Assembly (NCBI GenBank): GCA_019671005.1
Contig: CM033714.1
Span: 83,753,909 to 83,817,908, forward strand
Length of the DNA: 64,000 bases
DNA from: Hibiscus mutabilis
Lineage: Eukaryota > Streptophyta > Magnoliopsida > Malvales > Malvaceae
Reading direction: 5' to 3'
How positions within the stretch are numbered: position 1 is the first letter of the stretch; every line of letters starts with the position of its first letter. Below are positions 23,745 through 35,204 of this stretch, one piece after another. The translations under genes and the position numbers were made by a program. The notes under the pieces are model-generated. The model made no database searches. It saw only the letters and a list, made by a program, of their open reading frames with translations, and was not told the origin of the DNA.

Positions 23745-24190
23745 TAGGTCTGTAAATGAACCGAATAAATGTATGTTCATGTTCATTCGTTTAGTTTTAA
23801 CCGAACAAATGAATGAACACTAACAACTAGATGAACATAATTTCTTGTTCGTGTTCGTTTGTTAAAATGATAAACGAACGTAAACGAACACAAACGAACG
23901 AACATAAAAGAACATATGTGAGTAAATTTATTTTTTTAAAATATAATACTTTTGTTATAAAAATATTAAATATATATAGATATATGTAAATAAATTTAAA
24001 TGAACATAAATAAACGGATTACCAACATTCACTAACGTAAATGAATGAACGAACCCTTTGTTCGTGTTCATTCATTTAATTAAACGAACAAAAACTCTTG
24101 TTCATGTTCGTTCATTTAATAATTAAACGAACTTCTCGCCGCACGGTTCACGAACGGTTCGTTGAACATTTGCTTCGTTTACAGTCCTAC
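23745..24190. mobile_element. hAT-like (Tip100-style) non-autonomous element
   Basis: The left end TAGGTCTGTAAATGAACC and the reversed right end TAGGACTGTAAACGAAGC are terminal inverted repeats. The flanks TGATAAAG and CGACAAAG match at 6 of 8 positions, consistent with a decayed 8-bp duplication. The interior is dense in GAACGAACAT and GTTCGTTCA words in both orientations. Confidence 0.6.
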
Positions 24191-24875
24191 GACAAAGTAT
24201 AGCTTCTTCCTTGAATATATGTATTACCTTTCGTTTTTAATAAATGATGAATATTTAATACATTGTCAACGTAAAAACAATTACATAATTATGTCTATTT
24301 TTAAGTTAAAATCTAAAATTTAAACTCCTAACCCTAAACTCTAATCTCTAAATTCTAATCTTAAAACCTAAATATTAAACTCCTAAATTCAAACTAAAAC
24401 CCTGCACCCCTAAATAATCTTGCTTATGAAAATCTTTTTCACCGCTAATCTATGATAATCATCCTTTAATAAATTTGAATACTTTTTTCTCCTTTTATTG
24501 CCTCGGCATAGTTACAGTCCAATTGTGTTAAGAGAAGGTTTTAATGAGTCTTTTTGTTTTCCAAAAAAAAATACAAGTGAATTTACATTAAAGTATTAAA
24601 TTACGTTCGTAATGTAATATAATTGACACATTATAACAATTTAAACCATGATCTCAACCAAATTATATCACAATATTTTTAAAATATTATAATTTCTTAA
24701 AAATAAATCGCATGTGATAACCGTTATACATTACACAACATCTACAACTACATCTATAATAGGCATTGTAACCATAAATTAATACCATGACTTGAGATAG
24801 CCATAGGATCACGTAGTAGGCGTTTAACACCAAATGTCATCAATTTAGACGAAAACACTTTAAAGTTGTGTTTTA
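24191..24875. other. Intergenic with another CCCTAAA-like stretch
   Basis: Around 24310-24450 the words AACTCCTAACCCTAAACTC and TTTCACCGCTAATC repeat the pattern seen near 19560-19710. No gene is seen. Confidence 0.45.
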
Positions 24876-25031
24876 GGTCTTGTTTAATAGGAAGGATGGA
24901 AAAGAAGAATGATGGAAAATTAATTAATCAAATGATTAAGATTTATAGCTATTTTTTTACATTAAATTTTAACCATTTGATTAATTGGTTATATATTTTT
25001 CTTCATTTTCATTTTAATACCAAACAAAGCC
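24876..25031. mobile_element. Tourist-like MITE, 156 bp
   Basis: The left end GGTCTTGTTTAATAGGAAGG and the reversed right end GGCTTTGTTTGGTATTAAAA form inverted repeats like those of the larger element at 5637. The flanks are TTA on the left and TTT on the right. The centre is a palindromic stretch around AATTAATCAAATG. Confidence 0.6.
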
Positions 25032-25475
25032 TTTGCCCTTTAGTACGTAGGTGAAGCCTATGTTTTGGCTAAAACCTGCAAGCGAGAAGCAATCAGAGTC
25101 ACGGAAGACGCCCCCAACTAATCCCATTTCTGAACCGGAGGAGACAACTAATCAGAGTTTACACATATCCATCCATCATGTGGTTTTTACCATTGAATCT
25201 CTTTGACCCTCCTCTCCTGCAATCTGTTTTTACTTTCAACACGTCGGCCCATGGAAGTAACGAGCCCAACACAAGCTTAATTGCAATAGCTCATCAATAT
25301 CTTGCACACCGGAGCCCAACACAAGAAGTCCGATAATGACCTACAGGATCTTGGAGTTTTTCAGGACTAATGACCTTTAAATTTAATCACCATACATTTA
25401 GATAAGTTTATGTTGAAGTTTGAATTCTAACCTTTAGACAATTTTGTTATATGTAATCATCTCGTTTAAATTGGG
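25032..25475. other. Intergenic, no gene seen
   Basis: Somewhat richer in GC around 25070-25330, with GCCCAACACAAG occurring twice (near 25265 and 25315). No coding pattern is recognised. Confidence 0.45.
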
Positions 25476-26158
25476 GGCAAATTATAAATTTTATCATTCA
25501 ATTTTCTTCTCAATCCTATTTTTATCACTAAAGTTTTAAAAAAATTAACTTAATTATTAAACTTTTGATTTACTTTTATTTTGGTCACTATATTGTTAAA
25601 TACTTAACGATATTTTGAGTGGACATCTATCTTTAAAAAAATATGATATGACCCTCAAATTTTCTTTATTTCTTGTGAAAAACTTATGGTCTCCGACTAC
25701 CTTTGATATCTCGACGATAGAGAATTTTCTTTCAAATTCCAATAGTAAAGAGGTGAAAAAGGATGAAGCGAGATGTATGTATTGATTTCACGTTGATCGA
25801 ATGGTAGATATTGTGGATCATAATGATTTGAGGGTTTTGATTGAGTTGCATCATTTTTAAAGTGATTTTGGCGTGATAGGGATGAAAGTGTACAACTTTC
25901 ATCTATAGGGAAGAAGATAAAATAATAAAAGAAAGAAAAAAAGGAAACTAATGTGGGTGACGTGTGGCTGCAATGTCGGCAAAAAGCAGTCCACATCAGC
26001 ATAGGCGGTTGTCATGTCGCTCTTTTATTTTTGATTTAATGTTCAAGTGACCAAAATAAAGACAAATTAAAAATTCAATAATTAAATTATTTTTTAATTT
26101 TAATAGTCATATATAATAGGAGTAAAAAAAAGTTGAGTGATTAAATTTGTAATTTACC
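25476..26158. mobile_element. Fold-back element with arms of about 130 bp
   Basis: The left arm from GGCAAATTATAAATTTTATC to about 25620 is mirrored by the right arm ending AAATTTGTAATTTACC. GGTCACT and AGTGACC blocks, and AATTATTAAACTT and its complement, lie at matching distances. The ends suggest a Mutator-like or unclassified MITE. No clear target duplication was found and the interior has no convincing gene. Confidence 0.55.
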
Positions 26159-26673
26159 TTATTTGTAGCTAGAGAAATACAACACTATGAACACCTTACC
26201 AGTTACTACATGATCACCATAAGCTAAATCTTTTATCGATACTGAATATTTAACACTTAGATAACACTCTAAATCACATTAGACCCATTTGAAAGCTCCG
26301 CAACAAAATAATAAATTCTCTAATCGGGTCTAAATACACATGTAGAAAACTAAATTGTGACACATCTACTTATTCTCCCCATGTGGACCAGCCTCAACTA
26401 TCATACCATTTCCACCACCACTGTTAGGGGACCAAAAAAAATCTACAATTCAACCAAATCCAACGCCAAGTCCCAACATTCTTAAATCTTGATTACTAAA
26501 ACTAAAACTCAAAAATCTACCAAGAAACCATTAATACAAAATGTAGACAGCTTTGTTTGTAGTAAAGAAAAAGTTATTCTAAAAAGCATGAGGGACTTCC
26601 CATATGAGCCATGCAATAGATTCTTAATATCTTAATTGGATAGAATGGGTGGTATGAATCTCATGCCAAGTAA
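26159..26673. other. Intergenic, no gene seen
   Basis: AT-rich to mixed sequence with no recognised feature. Confidence 0.45.
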
Positions 26674-26971
26674 ATTATCTGACAGAATCTTGCCCCCATG
26701 GCCATCCCATTTTCTTTGTTGTTGTTTCATCGGTTAAAGAGATGCTTTGAAGCTTTACATCGCTCAATCTCATGCTCACAAAGGGGTAAAGATAAAGGTT
26801 GCCGAGCCAGGGAAAGTTAAACCCTGTCCACATTACACGACCGACAACAACACCAATGCTTGCCGAATATGAAGCAGGTCCACCACCACCGTGTCGAGTA
26901 TCAAAAACCTGACAAAGCTCATCTACACGGCCTCCGAGGCAACTAGAATCTTCTTTTTTACTCCCTTCAAC
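26674..26971 (-). other. Unidentified coding-like segment, no start codon
   Basis: On the minus strand a frame of about 98 codons is open, from a TAG near 26972 to a TAA near 26674. It reads through CLGGRVDELCQVFDTRHGGGG, YSASIGVVVGRVMWTGFNFP and LYPFVSMRLSDVKLQSISLT. The GC content is higher than its surroundings. It lacks an early ATG, so it could be an exon relic, a captured fragment, or chance. The plus strand is also open for about 40 codons here, which weakens the case. I do not recognise the family. Confidence 0.22.
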
Positions 26972-27767
26972 CTAAGCCACTAGTTTCTTTGGTTGACCAC
27001 AAATTTCTTTTCCTCCTCCAGCTTTGTCTAGGTCGATTCGATTATCAACCAAATACTCGCGGACGGAGTCTTGGTTCAATAGATAAGTTATTATTTTTAT
27101 ATTTTAAAGGATATAGGTTTGAACGTGCTTAAAACGTATTAATTTATAAATTGATCGATGGAGATTTTTTCAGTAAGTTCTATTCATCATGATGTTTGGA
27201 CAAGTTAATTGGACGGATCGGTTCATTCAGATTTTAAATCGTGTAATTTTGATTACGACTGTTTTGGATTTGGATCAGTTTCGAATTTAGACATGTTAAA
27301 TGATTAACCGTGTTGCATTTCGATCAGAGACACTAGGATTCATGTTGTGTTGTTCTTGTTCTAGTTTAGAAGTCAAGACAAGAAGATTAGACCTTAGAGG
27401 TTATGAAAATAAGATGAGCCACACATTTTCCAAACGCATCAAGGAAATTACATCAATTAGACTTGGTTAGATAACTGTTATACGCTTAATAATTAAATAA
27501 TAAATATCATTTATGAGACATGCGAATTTATGGTTAGAATTGAGTTAGAGTGTAAGCAAGGATAGACCAGGGGCTGGAGGGGACGGTTGCCCCTTGAAAA
27601 TTTGAAATTCGTATATAATTTAGAAATTTTCTATGTATAATCCATTTTTTCCTCTAAAATTTTACAGGCTCGTCCCTAACATAAATTCTTGCGTTCATCC
27701 ATGAATATAAGGTTTAAATTTTCAATGTTGGCGTATACATATGAACACAGAGAAAACAAGTAGTAGT
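26972..27767. other. Intergenic with a possible GGGGACGG-type repeat
   Basis: At about 27560-27680 a block with GGAGGGGACGGTTGCCCC and, further on, ACAGGCTCGTCCC resembles common dispersed plant repeats. No gene is seen. GTAGT at 27763-27767 is the target duplication of the next element. Confidence 0.4.
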
Positions 27768-29765
27768 TATAGCGATGTCCCTCTAGCTAAAAAATGTGGT
27801 TTTTATTTTGTTTTACTTTATTTTGAAAATAATGTCTTCCGCGTGGAGTTTTATAAAACCCGTGTTTTATTTAAAAATGGAGTCGCCACTGACTACTTAG
27901 ATAGGTCGGACACCGTAAAAACTAGAGATTTCGGGAGTCGGTTACGGATGGGGAATGATTAGCACCCCCACACCGCCCAAAATTGGTACTTTAATAATTA
28001 CCGCTTTATTAATATTATACTTTCCGGATTAAAGTGGCGATTAATTTAAAATTTGATTATAAGTGCGAGTAGATTTTGAAAGCATCGTTACCCGAGAGTA
28101 AACGCCCAGCCACCATCACTACGCCTAATACTGGCCCCGTTTACACTCGGATAAACATGACAGACATAAATAAATACAATGCAATAAAAATATAAATAAA
28201 TATTAACATAATAAAATATTAATCTAACATAAATAAAACGCTAATTTGAAATATTCATAAATATTAATCTAACTTAAAATAATAATAATAATAATAATAA
28301 TAGTAGTAATCATGCTAAAATATGTGAACCAAATAAAAAAGAGAACTAGTAATTAAAATGCATGATGTGATAATAATGCATGATTCATACTAATATACAT
28401 AAAAACAATATGGAAATAGCAAGTTAAAAACTAAAATAATGCAAAATACAAAATGCATGGGCAAAAATGTGAAATGCATGAAACAGCCTAAAATTAAATT
28501 CAAAGACTAGAATGCATAATCATTAAATGACATGGCAAAAAAAAAACAAACATAAAATAGGACTAAAATGCAATTAAATGTGAAATGCATTAGCATAAAT
28601 GTGAAAACATGTTAAATGAAGGGGTGCAAATACAAACAAACCATAGTTAAAGGGCTGAAAATTAAAACATAGTAACAATAACAAAAGTGACCGAACTGAA
28701 AAAAATGTAAATTAGAGATGCAAGATTAAAATAAAAGGAGACAAAAATGGATGCGGGAATAAAGCATAGAGACCGAAATTGAGATTAAACCACGAACAAA
28801 AGCTAAAGTGGGAAAGAAACCATGGACCACTATCGCAATTAACCCATTGAAGAAAAACGCGGATCCTCCCCGGGTCACCGTGGGTCGGAGCGTCTAAAAC
28901 GACGCCGTTTTTGAACTGGTTTAAAATAAAGGGTGTTGTTTCATTTTCCATTCGAAACATAAATAATAAACCCTAAAGATTTGTTTTATTTTTTCCCCTC
29001 AAACACATCAGGCCACCGCTCTCACCACTATCAAACGTCGTTCACCGGCGCGAAGACCTTACGGCGGAGAATGAGGAACGACGGCAACCTCAAAGCCGGT
29101 AAGCTTTGATTTCCCCTTTTTGTTTTGATTCGAAATGAAAATAAAAACCAAAAAAGACCTTGATTTTTGAAACTAAAGAAGTGGTTTTTGATTTCGATTT
29201 AAGGACTTACAAATTTTTTGATTACAAGAGTTTTGATCTCACAAGCTCCCTTCTCCCCTTTTTTTTCGAATATCAACCCCCCTTCTGATTACATATGTTC
29301 TAGTTTTTATAAACTTTACAAACAAAATAAAAAATAATTTCTGTTGATTACAGATTTAAGATTCAGACTTGGAGCCATATTTTATGGGATGATTTAGGTA
29401 GAGGTATGGTGATAAGGTATGGGCATGGCAGGATATGGTTTGACAGATTGGGTAGGCTAGGTTTTAGGTTTATTTATTTTTTTGTTGATTTTTAGGGTTT
29501 CAAGATTAGATTTGGGGATTTGGGCAATTAGTTTAGGGTTTTGGTTTATCTTGGTTTCGGGTGATTGGTTGCCGGCGGTAAGGACGAATGGCCGTGGATG
29601 AACGACGACGACGCAAAGCCTGGCGGCGGCTGGTCATTAGGATTGAGTTTAGGGTTAGGGATTAGTTTTAGACTTAGGCTATTGGGTTACAAGTTTGGGC
29701 TGGGTCGGGTTTGAATCGGGTTTTAGGTTTCGGGTTGGGTAACCCGGATAAAACGGGTAATTACA
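27768..29765 (-). repeat. LTR (3' LTR in element orientation), 1998 bp
   Basis: It matches the LTR at 33162 along nearly its whole length but has about 512 bp (about 29084-29595) that the other copy lacks, and lacks about 43 bp present there near 33550-33592. The outer terminus on this side reads TATAGCGATG where the other copy has TGTAGCAATG, a decayed end. Confidence 0.82.
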
Positions 29766-29774
29766 ACTGCCCCT

Positions 29775-29810
29775 CTTTGCTCATTGTTATGTAACAGCAA
29801 TAGAGCAAAG
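29775..29810. repeat. Hairpin beside the polypurine tract
   Basis: CTTTGCTC pairs with GAGCAAAG and inner ATTG pairs with CAAT, around a small loop. It lies within 10 bp of the LTR edge. Confidence 0.6.
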
Positions 29811-30049
29811 ACTAAAAATAACCCGTTTTGTCCGGTCTGGCTAAGATTCTTCCCTCTTCGCGTATTTCTTCTTTCCTCGATAGATCTTCCTGCCCTTTGA
29901 TGCAGGTCTTCTTTCTTGTCTTGGTTGATCTATCTTGTCACTCTTGGGAAGCAAAATCTTCAAAATAGGAGGTGGTTTGTTGGGGAAGCAAAATACGAGC
30001 AACTTGTTACATTATTGATCACGATGTGATTCCTAAAAAGACTTGACCT

Positions 30050-31330
30050 AGTTGCAATACTGACGAAGAGGCAGGGTCTACAAAATTCGATCCAGCTGCA
30101 ACACTGATGGAGAGGCAGGACCGATGGATGAAAGTTCTGATGTCTGATCCAGCTACAACTCTGACGAAGAGGCATGATCAAAAGATTGAAAGCTTATTTT
30201 GATTAGATTTTTCTTTCTTTTTTTCTTTTCTTTTTTTCTTTTTCTTTTTTTCTTCTTTTTCTTTTTTTCTTCTTTTTCTTCTTTTTTTCTTTTTCCTTTT
30301 TTACTTTTGCATTTTTGAATTTTTTCTTTTCTTTTTTGAATTTTTCAATTTTTTCTTGTTGTTTTGTTTTTTTAGCTGCAACTTTAATAAAGGGAATTTG
30401 GAAGTCAGAAAATTTGAATCTAACCACACCATCAACGGATGGGTAAGATCGAATTGTAACTTAGATTCTACCTCGCCATCAACGAATAAGCAGAACATTA
30501 ATTGGAACCCTACTGCACCATCAGCGGAGAAGCAATATAGCAGCAACTTGGACCTTAGCCACACCATCAACGGAGGGACAGGATCAAATAATTTGGATAA
30601 TGACGGCCTGGAACCGGCTACACCATCAGCGGAGAGCATGATCTAAGGACGACGACAGCTTGGACCTAGCCACTCCATCAGCGGAAAACTGGATCGGATA
30701 ATGATGACCTAGAACCGGCTACACCATCAGCGGGGAGCAGGATCTGAGGATGACGGCTTGGACCTAGCCACTCCATCAGCAGAGGGTCTAGATCGGGCGA
30801 TGAAAGTTGATAAATTTTCTTTTGATTTTTTTCATTTTTTCATTTTTTTTGATTTTTTGATTTTTTTTTATTTTTTCAATTTTTCTTCAGTTTTTCTTTG
30901 AATTCTTCTCTTTTTTTTCAAAAATTTTCAATTCTTTTTTTGATGATTTTTTTCTTTTTTCTTGAACTGTACAAAGAAGTAAAACTCGAGAAAAAATTAG
31001 GTCTGGCTGCACCGTCAGTGGAGAAACAAGACCTGAATAGAAATTCGATCTGCTTGGGGAAAGGTTCAGATCTGTTCACCATCAACGGAGAAAAGAGATC
31101 TTCAGGATGTCTATACTGCTGCACCATTAGCGGTAAAGCAAAATCTGGAAATGTTGGCCTATCGACAATGACGAAGGCAAGATCTGAAAAAGGCTACTTC
31201 TGCTGCTCTACTGGCGGAGAGACGAGATTCGAAGGAAAATTTTACCTATTACACCATCAACTGAGAAAAAGATCTTCAAAATGTTAGATTTGTTTGGATT
31301 GTCTGAGCTGGTCCACCACTACTGATGTAG
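30050..31330 (-). repeat. Array of about 17 degenerate copies of a short motif
   Basis: On the plus strand the core reads CACCATCAGCGGAGAAGCAG followed by a GATC-containing block. Good copies begin near 30426, 30515, 30561, 30620, 30671, 30721, 30769, 31008, 31118 and 31250, with weaker ones near 30050, 30094 and 30150. Spacing is irregular, about 45-100 bp, and is interrupted by pyrimidine tracts. In minus-strand translation the copies give SADG, VDGE or LMVWLDS-like strings, but reading frames are not kept through the array. Confidence 0.7.
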
Positions 31331-33014
31331 ACAAGACCTGAAAATGAAAGAAATCATTAGTTAGTATTTGTTCAAAAATTTTGCCGCTGATACCTTTTGT
31401 CTAAAGATTTCAGCTCTTCTGCATGTTTGGCCTTCTTCATGGCTAGAGGTTGGCAGTTGTGTTGCTGCCCCCATGGCTGAGGCTCTTCGGTCTTTTCCCC
31501 AGACCTGTTCACACCCACAAATAAATACACCACGAGTGCACCTAAATTTGTGCCTAATGCATGCGTCTAGTCTAAATGCATGACAACTTAAATGTATGTA
31601 AGATGTATGCATTTTATCCTACATGCAAAATGATTTGAACGTGTGAATGCGATTTTTGGTCCTCAGAGGGATGCCCCTGACTCCTCACTGGTCCTGTCAG
31701 GATCTTGGTCTTTTGTATGTGATGGTGCCCCAACCTCTTCTTGGGTTCGATCAGTCATCTGGGTGCATACCCCAACATTTTATTCGTTCTTATGCCATCG
31801 TTTGAAACTGCTCTTGAATTTGACACTTTGAGTGTGGACTCTATGTTGCCCCCTAAGTTGGGTTCATAAATTGTGTTGGTTCATGGTAGCTCGTTATTTT
31901 TTGGATTGGGTGCAGTTTTATAGAAAGTGGTCAATGTAGACATTTCAGGGGTGCAAGGGTTTGACTCGGCAATGAAGGCTAGACCTTGGCAAAGAATGCC
32001 CCTAGACTGAGGCCTTGTTAGAGGCATAATGTTTGTAAAAGATGTGGGGGTGCTTTTGGATATGCCCCAAGACCAAACTTTTGTAAGAGGCTCTGTAAGG
32101 TGCTAGATCGACCAACTTCGTTGTATTTAATGGGGCAACCTGAGGACCGACTTTAAAATTTTCAAAATGTATGGATGTAAATGTGAGGTGTATGTCTTAG
32201 ATACGAAAGTACTGATTCAAAAATGGTTCTCGTGGCACAACTTCCGAACTCACGAGATCTATTTGTAACTTTGAATATTGCCTCAATATCTAGAGTACTA
32301 GATTTTCTCCCGATGATAATTTTTTAAATTGAGAACCAGTCGTGAATCAGCATTTCATGATGGTAAAATGCAAAAATTAAAGTGTTATGATATGCCATGC
32401 AGTGAATGCCAAAATGAATAGATATGATGTGATCACAAAAATGGGTCAACTTGAAATTAGAATAATCAAATGAATAAATTAAAATAGGGTAAAAATGAAA
32501 GATTTCTGCTCGGGCAAACCACTTGAACCAACACCTTCATGTAGTGCAAATGCAATGATGTATGCAAAAAAGAAAGCAAAACAAAAAAGAAAACGAGTCA
32601 GTACCGAATAAAATAAATAAACAAATAAAATGGCAAAACAAACAAAACAACCCTATTTACATCCCGTCTAAAACACCTAGGTTATCCTCATGGCTCTAAA
32701 AGGGTGGGTTTCTATATGTTCTCTACATGCAGTTTTGGTACTAAGAGGTACCCAAATTGTCCTTGTTGTCCCCTACTAAGAGTAACAAGGCACCCGGTCA
32801 TCACCCATTATAGGCTCATTTCAACTGGGTTCAATTCAGGGGGACCCATTCGCTTATGCCTACACGAAGGAGCGATATCCTTACGAAAGCATAAGGTACT
32901 CAAGCCCCGAAGGTACTTGCTAGGCCTAGACGGAGGAACGATATCCTCAAGAAAGCATTAGCGTTTTCCCCCCACTTAAAAGGACGAGTTTATATACCCA
33001 ATTTTAAATGCGTT

Positions 33015-33110
33015 AAAATAAACGCGCAATTATAACCAAATGTTACTTTGATAGTCACTTTAATCCAGAATTTCCAATATTAGTAAAGCGATAATTATTT
33101 AAAAAGCTCG
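33015..33110 (-). repeat. Leader segment complementary to the adjacent LTR
   Basis: This segment is an inverted copy of LTR sequence at about 33370-33470. Both contain CACTTTAATCC or its complement, TAATATTAGTAAAGC, and TAATTATT in matching order. Identity by eye is about 75% over 80 bp. The primer binding site lies between the two arms. Confidence 0.65.
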
Positions 33111-33141
33111 ACTCTCTTTTATTTTTGAAAACAAAAAAATG

Positions 33142-33159
33142 TCCCCAGCGGAGTCGCCA
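33142..33159 (-). promoter_or_regulatory. Primer binding site of the LTR element
   Basis: The minus strand reads TGGCGACTCCGCTGGGGA, two bases from the LTR end. TGG is the complement of the tRNA CCA end. This sequence is of the tRNA-Arg type used by Ogre-like elements. It fixes the orientation of the element. Confidence 0.75.
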
Positions 33160-33161
33160 TT

Positions 33162-34690
33162 TGTAGCAATGTCTCTCTCGTTAAAAAATGTGGTTTTATT
33201 TTGTTTTACTTTATTTTGAAAATAATGTCTTCCGCGTGGAGTTTTATAAAACCCGTGTTTTATTTAAAAATAGAGTCGCCACCGGCCACTTAGGTACCGT
33301 AAAAACCATAGATTTAAAATTGATGGGTTCGGGAGTCGGTTACAGACGGGGAAGGATTAGCACCCACACACCGCCCAAAATTGGTACTTTAATAATTACC
33401 CCTTTATTAATATTAGACTTTCCGTATTAAAGTGGCGATTAATTAAAATTTGATTATAAGTGCGAGTAGATTTTAAAAGCCCCGTTACCCGAGAGTAAAC
33501 GCCCATCCACCATCACTACGCCTGATACTGGCCCCGTTTACGCTCGAATAAAAGGGCACCGCATTGACAACTTATACTCCAATATGCAAATTAAAATAAA
33601 CATGGCAGACATAAATAAATACAATGCAATAAAAATATAAATAAATACTAACATAATAAAATATTAATCTAACATAAATAAAACGCTAATTTGAAATATT
33701 CATAAATATTAATCTAACTTAAAATAATAATAATAATAGTAATCATGCTAAAATATGTGAACCAAATAAAAAAGAGAACTAGTAATTAAAATGCATGATG
33801 TGATAATAATGCATGATTCATGCTAATATACATAAAAGCAACATGGAAATAGCAAGTTAAGGACTAAAATAATGCAAAATACAAAATGCATGGGCAAAAA
33901 CGTGAAATGCATGAAACAACATAAAATTAAATTCAAAGACTAGAATGCATAATCATTAAATAACAGGGCAAAAAAACATAAAATAGGACTAAAATGCAAT
34001 TAAATGTGAAATGCATGAGCATAAATGTGAAAACATGTTAAATGAAGGGGTGCAAATACAAACAAACCATAGTTAAAGGGCTAAAAATTAAAACATGGTA
34101 ACAATAACAACAATGATCAAACTGAAAAAAAATGTAAATTAGAGATGCAAGATTAAAATAAAAAGAGGCGAAAATGGATGCGGGAATAAAGCATGGGGAG
34201 CGAAATTGAGAATAAACCACGAACAAAAGCTAAAGTGGGAAAGAAACCATGGACCACTGTCGCAATTAACCCATTGAAAAAAAACGCAGATACTCCTCGG
34301 GTTACCGGATCACCGCGCGTCGAAGCGTCTGAAACGACGCTGTTTCGTGAGTTGGTTCAAAATAAAGGGTATTGTTTCATTTTTCATTCGAAACGGAAAT
34401 AATAAACGTAAAACTTTGTTTTATTATTTCCTCTCAAACACATCAGGTCGCCGCTCTCACAACTGTCAAACGCCACTCACCGGTGCGAAGACCTCACAGC
34501 GGAGAAGGAGGAACGACGATGGATGAACGACGACGGCACAAAGCCTGGCAGCGGCTGGTCATTGGGATTGAGTTTAGTGTTAGGGCTTAGTTTTAGGTTT
34601 AGGCTATTGGGTTACAAGTTTGGGCTGGGTCGGGTTTGAATCGGGTTGTAGGTTTCGGGTTGGGTTACCCGGATAAAACGGGTTATTACA
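33162..34690 (-). repeat. LTR (5' LTR in element orientation), 1529 bp
   Basis: It has intact TGTA...TACA ends and matches the LTR at 27768. It lacks about 512 bp at about 34515, where the flanking words GGAACGACG and TGAACGACG suggest loss between short direct repeats. GTAGT follows directly. Confidence 0.85.
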
Positions 34691-34695
34691 GTAGT

Positions 34696-35204
34696 CATAA
34701 AACTGTAAAATTAAAGTCAAAATCAAAATGCTTAGGAATTTGGTCTTGAAATTAAGTAGTGTGGTTAGAAAGTGGAGTAGGAGAAGGCATATAGAAGGTT
34801 TAATCACTAAATAGTGGATGGCGGGATGCTTCCATATAATAAGATATTTACCAGCGGCCTAATTTACGCCAATAATGGACTAGAAAGGCCACGTTTCTCT
34901 TGACTAGACAAGTATGTTGCTAAGACGATAGGCGAAACCTAACTCTTGTAATATCAACTTTGTTTTAAGCGTGCTTAATGCACCACCTCTCTTTTCATAA
35001 GTTACTTACGTGGTGCACTGTTCATTATTGTTTTTTCTATTAAACTGATTGAACTTTTGTTTAGGGTTTTCAGTTTACAAAATTCCTAACGTCTAACAAA
35101 ATTTGGAAATTATGATTATGTTTCTGGTTTTAATCTTTAGCTAAATTCCTGACGTTTAACAGATTCATAATCTTCAGTTTCTAGTTTTTGATTATGTGAC
35201 ACAA
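34696..35204. other. Intergenic, no gene seen
   Basis: Mixed sequence. TTCCTAACGTCTAAC near 35090 and TTCCTGACGTTTAAC near 35146 may be a short repeat. Confidence 0.4.

Larger units (their letters stand above)
29766..33161 (-). mobile_element. Internal region of the LTR element, noncoding
   Basis: It holds a hairpin next to the purine tract (29775-29810), long pyrimidine tracts on the plus strand (30197-30365 and 30810-30960), a motif array (30050-31330), and mixed sequence to 33161. The open frames here are artefacts of low complexity or of the motif array. No retroviral domain is recognised. Confidence 0.7.
27768..34690 (-). mobile_element. Full-length non-autonomous Ty3/gypsy-type LTR retrotransposon (LARD-like, Tat/Ogre-style primer site)
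   Basis: Two related long terminal repeats enclose 3.4 kb of internal DNA, and GTAGT flanks the whole at 27763-27767 and 34691-34695, a perfect 5-bp duplication. On the minus strand the element starts TGTAATAACCCG. Two bases inside the LTR lies TGGCGACTCCGCTGGGGA (plus 33142-33159), a primer site form known from Tat/Ogre elements and tRNA-Arg priming. A purine tract (AAAGAGGGGCAGT reversed) precedes the other LTR. No gag, protease, reverse transcriptase or integrase is readable, so it must have been moved by a relative's proteins. The intact duplication and similar LTRs suggest it is younger than its copia neighbours. Confidence 0.82.

Noticed and set aside
27741..27962. Open frame of 73 codons on the plus strand
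   Set aside because: It lies in the LTR and a similar frame occurs in the other LTR; no protein family is seen.
28279..28302. (AAT)n run as a CRISPR-like or functional repeat
   Set aside because: It is a plain microsatellite inside an LTR.
30203..30427. Lysine-rich open frame on the minus strand
   Set aside because: It is only the translation of a pyrimidine tract inside the LTR element.
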